The notes: a model not told the origin generated them from the letters alone. A stretch of DNA of 64,000 nt from Candidatus Marithrix sp. (GCA_016744775.1 JADGDS010000008.1:1-64000), one strand, 5' to 3'; shown: positions 38,674 to 48,277, numbered from the stretch's first letter. Made by a program: numbers and translations.

Positions 38674-39873
38674 ATGACCAAGCAAACATCCATAAAAATT
38701 GCTACTGTTGGTATGGATAAGCAAATGCTTAGAATCCTTGAAATGGTTTTTAATGGTCCCGGCAAAGGCGATTATATGCTGGTCAACAAATTAGAGGATG
38801 CTCAAGCTTGTATTTTTGATTTAGATAATTTAGAGGGGATGAAATCATGGAAAGATTATCGTAATCATGATTTAAAATTACCAGTAATAATTTTATCTCT
38901 TAATTATAAGGATATTGCAGGCACTACTTTTGTAAGAAAACCTATTGAAATTAATGATTTATTAAAAAATTTAATAAAAATTACAAATCCTACTGTAACT
39001 ACCCCTCATAAACCAGTGCAGGAGGAATCTAATAGTAAAATTTCTGAATCACCTTCAATATCTCATAACGCTACATTAATAGCAGAAACAAGTTTTGAAA
39101 AACAAAATGCTGCTCAATTATATGGTAATAATGATGATATAAATTTTAATAATCCAGAAGAGGTTGATAAACTTTTCTATGATAGAGCAGAATATTTACA
39201 AGGTTATCTTGAATATGCTTTTGGTTTAAGTCAAGAATTAGAAACTGGTGGTTTATTAATTGAAGGTTTATATTGTCCTATCATATTAATTGCTAAACAG
39301 AATAGAATTCTACGTAGTAATAAATTTAATGATAATCAATTACGGACAATGACTTTATTGCCTTTGTCTAATATAACAGTGCGACATAATAAAAATCACG
39401 GTAAAACATTAAAAATTCATTTAAATGAGGAGCGTGGTTTAAATATTGTAAATTTAAATGAATCTGAGTTAGCTCAATATCAAGAACAATATAGTTTATA
39501 CCCGCAAGATTTAGATGGTTTTTTATGGCTTATAGCATTATGGACTGCACGAGGGCGTTTAGCTAAAGGTACTGATTTTAATAAGCCAGTAATATTAAGA
39601 AATTGGCCGAATTTTACTCGTTTAATTGAAACTCCTTATGCCTTAAAAATTGCTGCTTTTTGGATATCTAACCCACGTTCTTTATTAGAAACTGCGCAGA
39701 TTTTGGATATTCCGCAACGTTATGTATTTGCATTTTTTAATGCGGCACATGCAATTAGGTTAGCATCTACTAATTCAAATTTTGACACCAGTTCATCGAC
39801 AACAACTAGTTTTGCCAAAAAACATGCGAAACGTGGTTTATTTCAACGGATTTTAACAAAATTACTTAATTAA
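38674..39873 (+). CDS. Receiver-like regulator with C-terminal helix-turn-helix-like region
   Basis: Encodes 399 residues. Residues 1-110 look like a degenerate receiver: an AT-rich alpha/beta pattern with ACIFDLDN, PVIILSLNY and FVRKPIEINDLLKNL, the last resembling the conserved K and switch face. A variable linker follows. The C-terminal 120 residues include LWLIALWTARGRLA and LLETAQILDIPQRYVFAFFNAA, a helix-turn-helix-like or DUF742-type winged-helix candidate. It sits where CvnC sits in conservons. The domain calls are tentative. Confidence 0.6.
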   Translation: MTKQTSIKIATVGMDKQMLRILEMVFNGPGKGDYMLVNKLEDAQACIFDLDNLEGMKSWKDYRNHDLKLPVIILSLNYKDIAGTTFVRKPIEINDLLKNLIKITNPTVTTPHKPVQEESNSKISESPSISHNATLIAETSFEKQNAAQLYGNNDDINFNNPEEVDKLFYDRAEYLQGYLEYAFGLSQELETGGLLIEGLYCPIILIAKQNRILRSNKFNDNQLRTMTLLPLSNITVRHNKNHGKTLKIHLNEERGLNIVNLNESELAQYQEQYSLYPQDLDGFLWLIALWTARGRLAKGTDFNKPVILRNWPNFTRLIETPYALKIAAFWISNPRSLLETAQILDIPQRYVFAFFNAAHAIRLASTNSNFDTSSSTTTSFAKKHAKRGLFQRILTKLLN

Positions 39874-39880
39874 TAATTAT

Positions 39881-40420
39881 ATGAATGATTATAAGTTTAT
39901 TTTTACAGGACCCACGGGTTCTGGTAAAACCACGGCAGTTGCAGCAATAAGTGATATTGAAGTTGTAAATACTGAAGCTAAGTTAAGTATTCCTGATGAT
40001 GATCATAGTGAGAAAAAAACTTTAACAGTTGGTTTAGATTATGGAACTTTGACGCTAGAAAATAAAGATAAAATTCATCTTTATGGTACTCCCGGTCAAG
40101 AACGTTTTGATTTTATGTGGGAAATATTGACTGAAGGTGGCTTGGGTTTAATTTTGCTGTTAGATAATTCACGAGCTGATCCAATTGAAGATATGCATTT
40201 TTTTATAAACACATTTAAAGAATTTGCTAATTCTAATAGGTTGGTTATTGGTGTTACTCATATGGATATTAATCCTACACCTACTATAGCTTCATATCAT
40301 AAAGAATTAGAGGCAATGGCAATTGAAAAATTGCCGGTGTTTGAAGTGGATGCACGTCGTAAAAAGGATATATCTACATTGTTACAAGCTTTGTTATACG
40401 CTTTAGATCCGGGAATTTAA
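39881..40420 (+). CDS. Small GTPase, CvnD/MglA-like
   Basis: Encodes 179 residues. The P-loop is GPTGSGKT at 10-17. The switch II region reads YGTPGQERFDFMW (68-80), the form used by CvnD-type proteins, in which the usual DTAG Asp is replaced. The base-specificity motif is THMD (126-129) in place of NKxD. It should bind guanine nucleotide and be controlled by the adjacent Roadblock protein. It lies 7 bp after the previous gene and 1 bp before the CZB gene. Confidence 0.88.
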   Translation: MNDYKFIFTGPTGSGKTTAVAAISDIEVVNTEAKLSIPDDDHSEKKTLTVGLDYGTLTLENKDKIHLYGTPGQERFDFMWEILTEGGLGLILLLDNSRADPIEDMHFFINTFKEFANSNRLVIGVTHMDINPTPTIASYHKELEAMAIEKLPVFEVDARRKKDISTLLQALLYALDPGI

Positions 40421-40421
40421 T

Positions 40422-40778
40422 ATGAAAAGAGCATTTTTTTTACTGCGTCTCAATGACCATATTCAATATCTGAAAAAAATTGAGGCAACATTAGCTGGTA
40501 CTGGAGATTTTCAAGGAACTAGTCATTTTGATTGTAAATTAGGCAAGTGGTTGTATGATGAAGGAGTGAAGCAGGTTGCCGGCATGAAAGAGAGTAATGC
40601 TAAAATACTGTTTCATGAGATTTTTGAACCACATGAATTATTTCATAATAGCAGTAAGGCAGCGTTAGATAAAAAGCAAGCTGGTGATGATGACGGGGCT
40701 AAAGCTGCCATGACTGAAATGTATAAATTATCACATGTAATTGTACAAAAATTACTAGCTCTTGATAAATTAGATTAG
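40422..40778 (+). CDS. Stand-alone CZB (chemoreceptor zinc-binding) domain protein
   Basis: Encodes 118 residues of four-helix bundle. The probable zinc ligands are H13, C38 in [12 protein letters not shown]75 (or H71) in [12 protein letters not shown], and H105 in LSHVIVQ. In chemoreceptors and diguanylate cyclases CZB senses zinc or hypochlorite through the zinc-Cys pair. Here it is a separate protein, coupled by 1-bp spacing to the GTPase, and probably supplies a redox or zinc input. The stop overlaps convergent miaB by 4 bp. Confidence 0.85.
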   Translation: MKRAFFLLRLNDHIQYLKKIEATLAGTGDFQGTSHFDCKLGKWLYDEGVKQVAGMKESNAKILFHEIFEPHELFHNSSKAALDKKQAGDDDGAKAAMTEMYKLSHVIVQKLLALDKLD

Positions 40779-42100
40779 TTGTTTAATAAAATTCCTCGTA
40801 AGGAATTAGGTAATGCTTCTGTAATCTTTACGTCTATAAAATTTCCTATTAAGGATGGATCAGCTGTAAAATTTACTACTCTGTTATTTTCAGTGCGCCC
40901 AGCTATTTGTTGAGGATCTTTACGTGAAGGATGTTCAACTAGAATTCGTTGTACTGTACCAACCATAGATTGGCTAATCGCAGATGCCATTTCATTAATT
41001 CGCGCTTGTAGTTGTGTTAAACGCTGTTTTTTTATCTTGGTAGAAACATCATCTGGTAAATTAGATGCTGGAGTGCCGGGGCGTTGACTATAAATAAAGC
41101 TAAAAGAGTGATCAAAACCAACATCTTCAATTAATTGCATTGTTGCTTGAAAATCGGTTTCAGTTTCTCCGGGAAAACCAATTATAAAATCAGATGATAG
41201 GCTTAAATCTGGGCGTGCTTCTTTTAAGCGGCGTACTTTGTGTTTGTATTCTAAGGCTGTATGCCCTCGTTTCATAAGGTTTAATATTCTATCTGAGCCG
41301 CTTTGTACTGGTAAATGTAAATGACTTACTAGTTTTGGTACTTCTGCATAGACTTCAATTAGGCTATTTGAGAATTCAACTGGGTGAGATGTGGTATAAC
41401 GAATTCTTTCGATACCGTCAATTTCTGCTATATATTGTATTAATAGAGCTAGATCAGCGATTTCTCCATTAGCCATATTGCCGCGATAGCCATTTACATT
41501 TTGCCCTAATAAGTTTACTTCACGTATGCCTTGTTCTGCTAATGTTGCAACTTCAGCAAGTACATCGTTAAATGGGCGACTAAATTCTTCTCCGCGTGTG
41601 TATGGAACTACGCAAAATGTGCAGTAATGGCTACAGCCTTCCATAATTGAGACAAACGCGCTTACACCGTTGGCACTTGGTTTGGGTAATTTATCAAATT
41701 TTTCTATTTCTGGAAAAGAAATATCAACTAGTGGTTTACGAGCGCGTTTTACCTCGGTTAGCATTTTAGGTAAGCGGTGTAAAGTCTGTGGTCCAAAAAT
41801 TAAATCTACATATGGTGCGCGTTTACGAATAGCTTTACCTTCTTGACTGGCAACGCATCCGCCAACTCCAATCACAATTTCTGGTTTTGTCTCTTTTAAG
41901 CCACGCCAAACTCCTAGTAGTGAAAATACTTTTTCTTGGGCTTTTTCACGAATTGAGCAAGTATTTAATAATAAGACATCTGCTAATGAGGGGTCATTTG
42001 TGAGTTCTAAGTTATGAGATGCCTTTAAAGCATCTACCATACGAGATGAATCATATTCGTTCATCTGACAGCCGAAGGTTTTTATATAAAGTTTTTTCAT
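40775..42100 (-). CDS. miaB: tRNA-2-methylthio-N6-dimethylallyladenosine synthase MiaB
   Basis: Radical SAM methylthiotransferase acting on A37 of tRNA. ATG 42100 gives [18 protein letters not shown] and 441 residues; a longer frame adds 22 unconserved residues. UPF0004 cysteines are in FGCQM, NTCSIRE and GGCVASQ. The radical SAM triad is [10 protein letters not shown]-terminal TRAM domain is present. Its 5' end is near the divergent porin gene. Confidence 0.96.
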   Translation of the reverse strand: MKKLYIKTFGCQMNEYDSSRMVDALKASHNLELTNDPSLADVLLLNTCSIREKAQEKVFSLLGVWRGLKETKPEIVIGVGGCVASQEGKAIRKRAPYVDLIFGPQTLHRLPKMLTEVKRARKPLVDISFPEIEKFDKLPKPSANGVSAFVSIMEGCSHYCTFCVVPYTRGEEFSRPFNDVLAEVATLAEQGIREVNLLGQNVNGYRGNMANGEIADLALLIQYIAEIDGIERIRYTTSHPVEFSNSLIEVYAEVPKLVSHLHLPVQSGSDRILNLMKRGHTALEYKHKVRRLKEARPDLSLSSDFIIGFPGETETDFQATMQLIEDVGFDHSFSFIYSQRPGTPASNLPDDVSTKIKKQRLTQLQARINEMASAISQSMVGTVQRILVEHPSRKDPQQIAGRTENNRVVNFTADPSLIGNFIDVKITEALPNSLRGILLNN

Positions 42101-42160
42101 AATTTTGTCATATTTGTAAAGCATACTTGAACATTCTGTTAATAAATGAGTATTTGTAGT

Positions 42161-43300
42161 ATGCAAAGGAAAACCTTAAAAATTCTTGCTTTATGTTTAA
42201 TTATAGTTGCAACTAATGCTTCAGCGATAAGTTTCTATGAAGACCCTGAAACTAATCAGGTTTATACTAAGCCAGCACCGGGGCTGGTTGAAATTAAGAA
42301 AAAAGGAATTCCAGTAGATTCAAAAGCAATTAAATTAAAATTTAATGGTGTGCATTATTTAGGTTTTACTTCTTCAAAAGAAGATGGTGGTGATAGAGAA
42401 AGTAATTTTGAGACTAGACGTAATTATTTTCAAGTAAAAGCCTATTTTAACAAAAAAGATTATATGCGTTTGACTTTAGATAGTTTTCAAGAAACTAAAG
42501 GTTCACAAAAAGATACAGGTAGTTGGTTGACTCGTGTCAAGTATGCTTATCTCTATTTAGATGAGGTATTACCTTATACTGGTGTGGAAATGGGTCAAGT
42601 TCATCGCCCTTGGATTGACTATGAAGAACATCATGGTTGGTGGTTTCGTTCTATTTCTAAGGTTTTTGTAGAATCTGGGTATGGTGCGCATCTGATTAAT
42701 TCAGCCGATTTAGGTTTAAATTTTAAGACTAAATTACCTCATTTTTCTAGTGAAATTGGGGTTTTTAATGGCGAAGGATATCATGCTATTGAAAATGGTG
42801 AAGGTTTATCTACTGAAGCGCGTTTAACATATCATGTATATGATAGTAGTAAAGGCAGAAAACCAAGCAATGATTATATTAATTTTTCATATTTTGGTAT
42901 AAAAAGCCTTGAAGATAATAAGCGTGGAAATGCAGATTTTACTTTGAATGGTTTACATGCTGTATATAATACTAAGCAATTTTTAATTGCTGGGCAATAT
43001 GTAAAAGCTGATAATGGAAGTAATGATGTTTATGAAGGTGATGGATATTCTTTGAATTTTGAATATCGCCCAATGGATAAATTCTGGTTTATTGGTAGAT
43101 ATGATGATTGGGATCAAGCAGTTGCATCAAATGGTGGTGGCGATAGAAGACATTATTTACTTGGTGCTGTTTATAATTTATATAAACAAGTTAGATTTAT
43201 TGCCAATGTAAGACAGACTGATTATGATGAGTCAGATTCACTTAATGCTGGCATCAAAGATGAAACACAGTTGATGCTGACTGCTGAAGTTCATTGGTAA
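42161..43300 (+). CDS. Outer-membrane beta-barrel porin-like protein
   Basis: Encodes 379 residues with a signal peptide ([22 protein letters not shown]). The rest is amphipathic beta strands such as [20 protein letters not shown] and RYDDWDQA, and it ends in EVHW with the terminal aromatic of barrels. It resembles phosphate-selective-type or OprO/P-like porins, but the substrate is unknown. ATG 42161 is chosen over 42146 because it begins the signal peptide. Confidence 0.75.
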   Translation: MQRKTLKILALCLIIVATNASAISFYEDPETNQVYTKPAPGLVEIKKKGIPVDSKAIKLKFNGVHYLGFTSSKEDGGDRESNFETRRNYFQVKAYFNKKDYMRLTLDSFQETKGSQKDTGSWLTRVKYAYLYLDEVLPYTGVEMGQVHRPWIDYEEHHGWWFRSISKVFVESGYGAHLINSADLGLNFKTKLPHFSSEIGVFNGEGYHAIENGEGLSTEARLTYHVYDSSKGRKPSNDYINFSYFGIKSLEDNKRGNADFTLNGLHAVYNTKQFLIAGQYVKADNGSNDVYEGDGYSLNFEYRPMDKFWFIGRYDDWDQAVASNGGGDRRHYLLGAVYNLYKQVRFIANVRQTDYDESDSLNAGIKDETQLMLTAEVHW

Positions 43301-43306
43301 TTTAGG

Positions 43307-43388
43307 AAGCCCCCTAGCCCCCTAAAGGGGGAAATTCTATCATTATAAATTGTCTTTTCTGCTCCCCCTTTAGGGGGTTGGGGGGCTT
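43307..43388. repeat. Palindromic repeat of the CCCCCTAAAGGGGG type
   Basis: Two 25-bp arms (43307-43331 and 43364-43388) are inverted copies with two mismatches around a 32-bp loop. Each arm also folds on itself (CCCCCTAAAGGGGG). It fills most of the gap between the porin and caspase genes. Shorter C5/G5 hairpins at 4682-4697 and about 51139-51152 may be relatives. Confidence 0.85.
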
Positions 43389-43456
43389 ATCAGTTAATTC
43401 TTTTCACATCTATTTATTTGCTTTATACTAAAGCATTTAAATAGGTGTGAAAATAA

Positions 43457-44281
43457 ATGATTCAGTTAGTTTTTTTGCTTTTTTTCCTTTCTTTTCAGGC
43501 AATCGCCGCTGTTCCATGTTGGAATAATCTCAAATATAATTCTTCTACACCTGCTAAGTTTATTTTGGCTATGGGTGCCAATACTGGTGATTTGAAGAAT
43601 ACAAATCATGACGCTGAAAATTTTGTCAATGTTATTCGGCAGCGTTTTCATGTGCCAAATTCTAATGTTTGTTTGATTAAAAATGTCAAACATTTTCAAT
43701 TTAAATCTTCTTTAAAGGGTTTAGCTAAAATAGTTGATTCAAAAGATCAGGTATTTATTTATTTTTCTGGGCATGGCACTCAAGTTCCTGATAATACTAG
43801 TGATGAGCTAAATTGTGTCGATGAAGCTTTAATTCCATTTGATTTTACAGGTAAAAGGTATCAAGCTATTAGTGATGATTTATTTGTTTCTTGGATTAAT
43901 AAAATTAATACAAATAATATTGTTAGTGTTATAGATACTTGTTTTTCTGGCGGTATGTTTAGAGGCGATAAAATGTGTCAGAATGCCAAATCTAAATTTT
44001 GGTTGATGGATTATATAAGTTCCTTATTACCCAAGAAAACTTGTAAAGTTAAACCATTAAAGACAAAAATTAAGGGTGTATTATATGCCGCCGCTAAAGA
44101 ATCTCAAACTGCTTGGGAAATTGCTGAAGGTGGTTTTTTTACTGTTTATTTTTTAAAAAATATTAAGGCTTATCCTAATAAAACACTTGAAAGTATATTT
44201 GAAATCACTGCTAATGAAATTAAGCTAGAATCTAGTAAGTGTGATATTCAGCAAGAACCACAACGATGGTCATTTGAATGA
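43457..44281 (+). CDS. Secreted caspase-family peptidase (C14 metacaspase-like)
   Basis: Encodes 274 residues with a signal peptide ending AIAAVPCW. The catalytic dyad is His106 in YFSGHGTQVPD and Cys162 in VIDTCFSGGMF. The early motif ILAMGANTGDLKNTNHDAEN is the standard caspase start. There is no extra C-terminal domain. Metacaspase-type enzymes cleave after Arg or Lys. It lies 20 bp before the sigma factor gene and begins a four-gene module. Confidence 0.9.
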   Translation: MIQLVFLLFFLSFQAIAAVPCWNNLKYNSSTPAKFILAMGANTGDLKNTNHDAENFVNVIRQRFHVPNSNVCLIKNVKHFQFKSSLKGLAKIVDSKDQVFIYFSGHGTQVPDNTSDELNCVDEALIPFDFTGKRYQAISDDLFVSWINKINTNNIVSVIDTCFSGGMFRGDKMCQNAKSKFWLMDYISSLLPKKTCKVKPLKTKIKGVLYAAAKESQTAWEIAEGGFFTVYFLKNIKAYPNKTLESIFEITANEIKLESSKCDIQQEPQRWSFE

Positions 44282-44301
44282 AGTAGCGGGAGGGTGTAAC
44301 T

Positions 44302-44877
44302 ATGAATGATAAAGAAGCATTAAAATTAATGCGTAAAAAAAATCCGAAAGGTTTGGTATTTCTGCATAGAAAATATTATAGCCGAGTCAGAAAAGCTATT
44401 TTATCTATAAAAAACAAATATATTTCTGATGCTTTAGCAGATGAGATTTGTAATGAGACTTTTTTTCAATTTTATCAGACAATTGCATATTTTAAAGAAG
44501 AATGTAATGTTTTAACTTGGTTAAATAGATTGGCTTATCAAGAAACAATAAAGAAATTAAGGACAATTATTCCTCATAATAAAGATCCATTAGCAGATAA
44601 TCCACTTGAAACATTTATTTTAGAAAATGAAAATTTGGAAAAACAGGAATGTTATCAATATTGTATAAGAGAACACATAGCCTCTAATACAAACAAATTA
44701 TATAAAAATTGTCTAAAAAACCTGACCTTTTTATACGAAGGGCATTCTATAGAGGAGATAGCAAAAAAAATGAAACGAACATTTTCTGCTACTACAACTT
44801 TTTTATCGAGCTGTAGGAAAACCTTCAAGCAGGATTCTCTGTTGAATAAATGTTGGGAGGATTGTAATAAAAATTAA
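44302..44877 (+). CDS. ECF-like sigma-70 family RNA polymerase sigma factor
   Basis: Encodes 191 residues. Region 2 spans about residues 18-92 (LADEICNETFFQFYQTIAYF and CNVLTWLNRLAYQETIKKLR). Region 4 is near 140-178, with the helix-turn-helix GHSIEEIAKKMKRTFSATTT. GGAGG precedes the ATG. It is coupled by position to a membrane anti-sigma-like gene and to two caspase-fold proteases. Confidence 0.88.
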   Translation: MNDKEALKLMRKKNPKGLVFLHRKYYSRVRKAILSIKNKYISDALADEICNETFFQFYQTIAYFKEECNVLTWLNRLAYQETIKKLRTIIPHNKDPLADNPLETFILENENLEKQECYQYCIREHIASNTNKLYKNCLKNLTFLYEGHSIEEIAKKMKRTFSATTTFLSSCRKTFKQDSLLNKCWEDCNKN

Positions 44878-44899
44878 TAATTAATAGGAATAAAAAATT

Positions 44900-45472
44900 A
44901 TGTTAAATCACGATGATAAAATTTGGTTAGATACTATTGCTGGTAAAGATGTGCCAGAAGATGCTAACCCTGATACCGTAGCTGAAGCATTGGCTTTGCG
45001 AGATGCGTTTCATGCTGAAGAACAATTAGAAAAACTAATGTTAAGAATTCAACCAGAGCCTGAAATAAGCTTCATGGATAAATTGCGTGAGTGGTGGGAA
45101 TCTAATGCAATGACACCAGTTTTAGTGCCTTTAGTTGTAGTTGTTTCTTTTGTTGGATTGATTGTTGTTAAAATGATACCTAATCCAAATATGAATGGTT
45201 TGATGTTACCAAAATCTGAACTCGAAGTTAATTCTACAGCAACAATTGTAGAAAATTCTCTAAATCCTAAACAAGAAGCAGAAAAAATTAAGCAAAAGTT
45301 TGTTGCTGCTGGTGCAGTCGTAAAATTAACAGTAATAATTGAGGAACAATCATATCAATTAGATATCGACATGCCAACATCAGCATCTGATAAGCTACTT
45401 GCTTTATGTGATCGTAAGGGTATTAATCCTAAAAATAGATCAGTACGTATAATTGTTAAGTTACCAGAATAA
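44900..45472 (+). CDS. Anti-sigma-like single-pass membrane protein
   Basis: Encodes 190 residues. The cytoplasmic N-terminus (about 1-70) is acidic with ALRDAFHAEEQLEKLMLR. One membrane helix follows at about 70-92 (TPVLVPLVVVVSFVGLIVV). The external part has TVIIEEQSYQLDIDMP. No zinc HxxxCxxC motif is present, so it is not a classical ZAS anti-sigma. The call rests on topology and position between the sigma factor and the CHAT gene. Confidence 0.65.
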   Translation: MLNHDDKIWLDTIAGKDVPEDANPDTVAEALALRDAFHAEEQLEKLMLRIQPEPEISFMDKLREWWESNAMTPVLVPLVVVVSFVGLIVVKMIPNPNMNGLMLPKSELEVNSTATIVENSLNPKQEAEKIKQKFVAAGAVVKLTVIIEEQSYQLDIDMPTSASDKLLALCDRKGINPKNRSVRIIVKLPE

Positions 45473-45473
45473 G

Positions 45474-46925
45474 ATGAAGTTTTATCAAATTATAATTTTG
45501 GTGTTGAACCTTAGTATTAGCAGCATTGTAGTTGCTTATGATCATAAATATTATGGTTTTTTAGCCGAAAAATATGAACAGCAGCAGCGTTATGATGAAG
45601 CTTTGATGTTGACGCGCCGAGCAATTTTTAAAGCGCAAGAAACTTATAATCCAGCTTGGTTAATTCGATGGCAATGGCAATTGGGGCGAATTTTTAAGGC
45701 ACAAAATAAAATTGTTCCAGCAACTGCCGCTTATCAACTAGCTTTAGATGGTTTAAATTCTTTTTGTAAAAGCAAATCTAATATTTATCAAAAAATCCGC
45801 CCAATATATTTTCAATTAGCTGATTTATTGTTACAACAAAATTTAATCAGTGCAGCCAGAGATGTAATTGAACAATTAAAAGCGGCAGATTTAAAAAGTT
45901 ATTTTGGAGATTGTGTTTTATTAAAAACTAAGTCGGTTGAGAAAATTGCGGATAAGCATACTGCCGTAATTTATCCTATCGTTTTAGAAAAGCGGCTAGA
46001 ATTAATAATAAGTTTGCCGCGTCAAGATTTGAAACGTATTACAGTAAATGTTGGGCATCAGCAAATTTATAATACAGTCACAGCATTTAATAAGGCGATA
46101 CAAAAAGGGCGTAGTGATTTAGAAGATGCTAGTTACTTAGAATCTGCACAACGTCTATATAATTGGTTAATTCGCCCAATCAGCTTGAATAATATTAAGA
46201 CATTAGTATTTGTGCCTGAAGGTATATTGGGCACATTGTCAATGGCTGCATTACATGATGGTAAGCAATTTTTAATTGAAAAATACGCGCTAGCAATTAC
46301 GCCAAGTTTAAATTTAACGATAGCTAAAATTAATAAGAACAAGAAAAAGATATTAGTTGCCGCTATCACTAAAGCTACACAAGGCTATGCCAAATTACAT
46401 TATGCCAAAAGTGAAATTAAGGCAATTAGCAAACTTGGAGAGACTAGCAAATTATTAGACGAAAAATTTACAGCGGCAAATTTTCAAAGCTATTTAAATA
46501 AGGAATATTACAATATTGTTCATATAAGCAGCCATGCTGAATTTGCACCAAATGCAAAAGCCAGTTTTATCATTACTCAGAACGGTAAAATAAACCTAAC
46601 TGATTTAGATAAAATGATAAAATTTCAACAAACAATTGACTTATTAACATTGAGTGCTTGCAATACTGCAAAAGGTGATCAAGAATGGGCGACTTTAGGT
46701 TTATCAGGAATTGCGATAAAGGCTGGAGCGATTAGTTCATTAGCGACACTATGGAAAGCTCATGATTTAACAACTTACCATATGATAAAAATATTTTATC
46801 AAAACTATTTTAAGCACCAGTCAAAAGCACAAGCTTTACAAACGGCTCAAAAAACAATAATTGATACAATATATCATCACCCAATTTATTGGGCATCTTT
46901 GGTGTTGATTGGTAATTGGTTGTAA
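45474..46925 (+). CDS. Exported TPR-CHAT protease
   Basis: Encodes 483 residues. ATG 45474, 1 bp after the previous stop, gives a signal peptide or anchor (FYQIIILVLNLSISSIVVAY); the frame also opens at TTG 45453. TPR-like helices run through about 25-150 (YEQQQRYDEALMLTRRAI). The C-terminal CHAT domain has catalytic His354 in VHISSHAEF and Cys396 in LTLSACNTAKGD, then GAISSLATLW. CHAT is a caspase-like peptidase fold. It is the last gene of the module. Confidence 0.9.
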   Translation: MKFYQIIILVLNLSISSIVVAYDHKYYGFLAEKYEQQQRYDEALMLTRRAIFKAQETYNPAWLIRWQWQLGRIFKAQNKIVPATAAYQLALDGLNSFCKSKSNIYQKIRPIYFQLADLLLQQNLISAARDVIEQLKAADLKSYFGDCVLLKTKSVEKIADKHTAVIYPIVLEKRLELIISLPRQDLKRITVNVGHQQIYNTVTAFNKAIQKGRSDLEDASYLESAQRLYNWLIRPISLNNIKTLVFVPEGILGTLSMAALHDGKQFLIEKYALAITPSLNLTIAKINKNKKKILVAAITKATQGYAKLHYAKSEIKAISKLGETSKLLDEKFTAANFQSYLNKEYYNIVHISSHAEFAPNAKASFIITQNGKINLTDLDKMIKFQQTIDLLTLSACNTAKGDQEWATLGLSGIAIKAGAISSLATLWKAHDLTTYHMIKIFYQNYFKHQSKAQALQTAQKTIIDTIYHHPIYWASLVLIGNWL

Positions 46926-46937
46926 ATAATAATTCTC

Positions 46938-47018
46938 GTAGGGTGGGTAGAACGATAGTGAAACCCACCAAAACTGTTTCTTCAATGGTGGGTTTCACTA
47001 TCGTTCTACCCACCCTAC
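46938..47018. repeat. Long dispersed palindrome, GTAGGGTGGGT family, copy 2
   Basis: Perfect 32-bp arms (46938-46969 and 46987-47018) surround a 17-bp loop. They are closely related to the 10220-10299 element; the inner AACGATAGTG differs from AGCGACAGCG there but is matched by compensating changes in the other arm. It lies between convergent CHAT and dsbA genes and probably also stops transcription. Confidence 0.92.
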
Positions 47019-47028
47019 ATAAGATAAA

Positions 47029-47685
47029 TTATTTATTAGCCGCTTTCATAGCCTGATATTCTTTAGCCGCTAAATAATCAATAACTTTCATCATACCTTC
47101 ATAACCAGAAAATTTATCTCCCGGTAATTTATATTTACCATTGACAATAATAGCCGGCACTCCGGTTAAATCATAATCACCAGTTATGTCAACAGCAGTG
47201 TTTAATTGTTTATAAATCCAAAATGATTTATAAACTCGGTTAAATTTTCTTTTCTTTACCCCATGTTTTGCAAAAAACATTCTAAGACCTTCTTTTGATT
47301 GAATAATATCATATTTATTGGGCTTAGAATTATGTATGGCATTAAAAATCGCACCATGAATTGTATCTAACATGTCTAAAGCATCTGCAATGTAATATGC
47401 TTTTGCACCAATTGCCCAGCCATGAGTTTGATGAAAAACCGCAGGTACACGTTTAAATTCAATATAATCTGCTTTAGTTTTTAACCAATTATTTAAAGGT
47501 GCTTCCATATGATAACAGTGTGGGCAGCCATACCAGAAAAATTCTAATATTTCCACTTTACCATTAGTTGTTGTTTCTTGAGGAAAATCTAATACTTTAT
47601 ATTGACCAGCATAAGGATCTTCAGCGAAACTAGTGGTGCTAATAAAAAATGTTATTAAACCAATAAGAAAAGTATTTTTAATCAT
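47029..47685 (-). CDS. dsbA: Thiol:disulfide interchange protein, DsbA family
   Basis: Periplasmic oxidase that introduces disulfides, 218 residues. The signal peptide begins at MIKNTFLIG (ATG 47685). The active site is GCPHC and the cis-proline loop reads TGVPAIIV. It follows cytochrome c4 by 1 bp, the standard c4-dsbA order of gammaproteobacteria. A longer frame starting inside the cytochrome gene is not credible. Confidence 0.94.
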   Translation of the reverse strand: MIKNTFLIGLITFFISTTSFAEDPYAGQYKVLDFPQETTTNGKVEILEFFWYGCPHCYHMEAPLNNWLKTKADYIEFKRVPAVFHQTHGWAIGAKAYYIADALDMLDTIHGAIFNAIHNSKPNKYDIIQSKEGLRMFFAKHGVKKRKFNRVYKSFWIYKQLNTAVDITGDYDLTGVPAIIVNGKYKLPGDKFSGYEGMMKVIDYLAAKEYQAMKAANK

Positions 47686-47686
47686 A

Positions 47687-48277
47687 TTAATATAATCCTT
47701 GTATGTAATTTGTAACAGCTTGCATTTCTGCTTCTGACATTTTGATAGCAATATCACGCATAATTTCGGCTTGACCTGTGGCTTTACGTTTGCCACTCTT
47801 ATAATCTTGCAATTGTTTTAAAGTATAATCAGCATGTTGACCACTAATAGCGGGGTATTTTGCTGCGGGATTACCTTTGCCACTTGGACCATGACAGGCT
47901 ATACATGCAGCAACACCAGTTTCTTTATTGCCACCTCTATAAATTTTTTGTCCTAGCATAAGTGAATCTTTAAAAGCACTGCCTCCATTAATAGTTTGAC
48001 TAGCAAAATAAGCGGCCAAATCAAGCATGTCTTGTTCGCTTAAATTTGCTGCTTGAGGTGACATACTTGGATCTTGACGATCACCAGATTTAAAATTTTT
48101 CAATTGTTGAACAGTATAACTCTCATGTTGCCCAGCTAATTTAGGCCATAATGAATTGGTGCTATTACCATCAGCACCATGACAAGCCGCGCACACAGCA
48201 GATTTATCTTTACCAGCATCAGCCATAACAGCAATAGAACTTATAGAAATACAGATTGCAAATATGTGTTTTTTCAT
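47687..48277 (-). CDS. Di-haem cytochrome c4
   Basis: Periplasmic electron carrier of 196 residues with a signal peptide ending VMADA. The two haem sites are CAACH and CIACH, each followed by a matching GADG/GPSG and a distal Met region (DPSMSPQAANLS and the second-half equivalent). It feeds electrons to terminal oxidases such as cbb3. It overlaps the nuclease gene by 4 bp. Confidence 0.95.
   Translation of the reverse strand: MKKHIFAICISISSIAVMADAGKDKSAVCAACHGADGNSTNSLWPKLAGQHESYTVQQLKNFKSGDRQDPSMSPQAANLSEQDMLDLAAYFASQTINGGSAFKDSLMLGQKIYRGGNKETGVAACIACHGPSGKGNPAAKYPAISGQHADYTLKQLQDYKSGKRKATGQAEIMRDIAIKMSEAEMQAVTNYIQGLY

Noticed and set aside
45453..45473. TTG 45453 as start of the CHAT gene
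   Set aside because: It would overlap the anti-sigma gene and hide the signal peptide; ATG 45474 starts the hydrophobic segment cleanly.
43457..46925. CRISPR type III-E locus
   Set aside because: TPR-CHAT and sigma genes are present, but I see no gRAMP/Cas7-11, no Cas1/Cas2 and no repeat-spacer array.
47686..47796. Longer start for dsbA inside cytochrome c4
   Set aside because: The extra 37 residues are out-of-frame translation of the c4 gene; the signal peptide begins at ATG 47685.
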